Below, in pieces: positions 32,522 to 32,987 of a stretch of DNA of 32,987 nucleotides. This stretch comes from Thermodesulfobacteriales bacterium. GTDB taxonomy: Bacteria > Desulfobacterota > Thermodesulfobacteria > Thermodesulfobacteriales > Thermodesulfatatoraceae. The position numbers and the translations under genes are program-made. The stretch spans positions 1 to 32,987 of the forward strand of contig JALSKZ010000077.1 of assembly GCA_026988575.1 (NCBI GenBank), in the 5' to 3' direction. How positions within the stretch are numbered: the first letter of the stretch is position 1; each line of letters opens with the position of its first letter. The notes under the pieces were generated by a model that was not told the origin of the DNA, did no database searches, and worked only from the letters and a program-made list of their open reading frames with translations.

Positions 32522-32987
32522 GGCTAAAGTTTCTCCAAGCCCATTGGGCGTATTTAGCAATAGCCTGCTGGCGTAGCAGATGATCAGCCAAAACCAATCT
32601 TACCATTGCCTGGCATACCGGTACTATACGAGGGATGGCCGAAGCATCATGGCGTCCGCCAACGGTTATTTTGGCTTTCTGGCCTGAGACATCGATGGTG
32701 TCCTGTTCTTTGGCAATACTAGGGATTGGTTTTACCGCCACACGGCAAATTATGTCGTCTCCGTTGGATATACCAGCAAGGATCCCTCCGGCGTTATTGC
32801 TCCTAAAACCTTTGGGGGTTAAGGGGTCATTATGTTCCGACCCAAGCATGGCAGCCGCTTTAAAACCAGCACCGATTTCCACCCCTTTAATAGCCCCTAT
32901 ACTCATTAGGGCCTTGGCCAAGTCAGCATCAAGCTTATCGAAAACAGGTTCCCCCAGACCGGCTGGGACCCCTTGGGCCAGTATTTC
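32514..32987 (-). CDS. aroC: Chorismate synthase, C-terminal part (cut by window edge)
   Basis: The frame is open from the right window edge to a TAG at 32514, giving 157 residues of the C-terminal part. [32 protein letters not shown]-type sequence, [36 protein letters not shown] and [17 protein letters not shown] are diagnostic. The enzyme removes phosphate from EPSP to form chorismate, the last step of the shikimate pathway, with reduced FMN. An internal TTG at 32921 is not the true start; the gene continues beyond the window. It is followed by the FliL-like and DsrE-like genes, which overlap or abut it. Confidence 0.95.
   Translation of the reverse strand, partial: EILAQGVPAGLGEPVFDKLDADLAKALMSIGAIKGVEIGAGFKAAAMLGSEHNDPLTPKGFRSNNAGGILAGISNGDDIICRVAVKPIPSIAKEQDTIDVSGQKAKITVGGRHDASAIPRIVPVCQAMVRLVLADHLLRQQAIAKYAQWAWRNFSHE

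Noticed and set aside
32514-32921. aroC read as a short complete gene starting at TTG 32921
   Set aside because: The frame continues with typical chorismate synthase sequence ([17 protein letters not shown]) to the window edge, so it is a cut gene.

Overview
This window looks like part of the chromosome of an anaerobic, probably thermophilic, bacterium of the Desulfobacterota/Thermodesulfobacteriota kind. That is inferred from gene content: an oxygen-defence run of rubrerythrin, desulfoferrodoxin and flavodiiron protein, a bacteriohemerythrin, a DVU0298-like HEAT protein, a DUF4911 protein, and very tight gene packing. Most of the window has moderate GC (roughly 45-50% where I counted by eye). 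Two stretches are much more AT-rich (about 27-30% in counted lines): about 289-4430 and about 27300-30700.

Layout. At the left edge is the start of a DUF5132 gene (minus). Then comes an AT-rich plus-strand surface-polysaccharide block: a DUF2334/polysaccharide-deacetylase-like protein, a PHP-domain/GT4 fusion and a second GT4 glycosyltransferase. It is closed by a 131-bp MITE with 15-bp inverted ends and a long bidirectional terminator. Next is a long minus-strand housekeeping stretch (4650-13806): Hsp20, an orphan peptide-type ABC permease pair, TsaB, hemerythrin, an unknown membrane protein, HemB, an IspH-UbiA fusion, RadC, an adenylate-kinase-like enzyme and FtsY. The plus-strand ilvE meets a degenerate sigma-54-activator-like protein tail to tail. 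A TPR gene, two tRNA-Ser genes, gpsA and sfsA follow.

The oxidative-stress operon (rbr, dfx, fprA, HEAT protein) starts at a palindrome-rich control region shared with a divergent SAM hydroxide adenosyltransferase/TrmN6-like pair. Then come DUF721, phosphomannomutase and recJ (minus) and a small DUF4911 gene (plus). The second AT-rich block is a minus-strand trio: TonB-dependent receptor, periplasmic substrate-binding protein and sensor histidine kinase, with no permease, ATPase or response regulator beside it. The right edge holds a DsrE-like protein, a FliL-like membrane protein and the 3' part of aroC.

Together the genes cover isoprenoid/quinone-type prenyl chemistry, heme synthesis, protein targeting, tRNA modification, DNA repair and oxygen detoxification. 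The two AT-rich blocks look like acquired surface or sensory functions. The strongest candidates for something new are the TonB receptor/binding protein/kinase trio, the IspH-UbiA fusion, the PHP-GT4 fusion, the degenerate AAA+ activator, and a pattern in which four of five convergent gene pairs overlap at their 3' ends.
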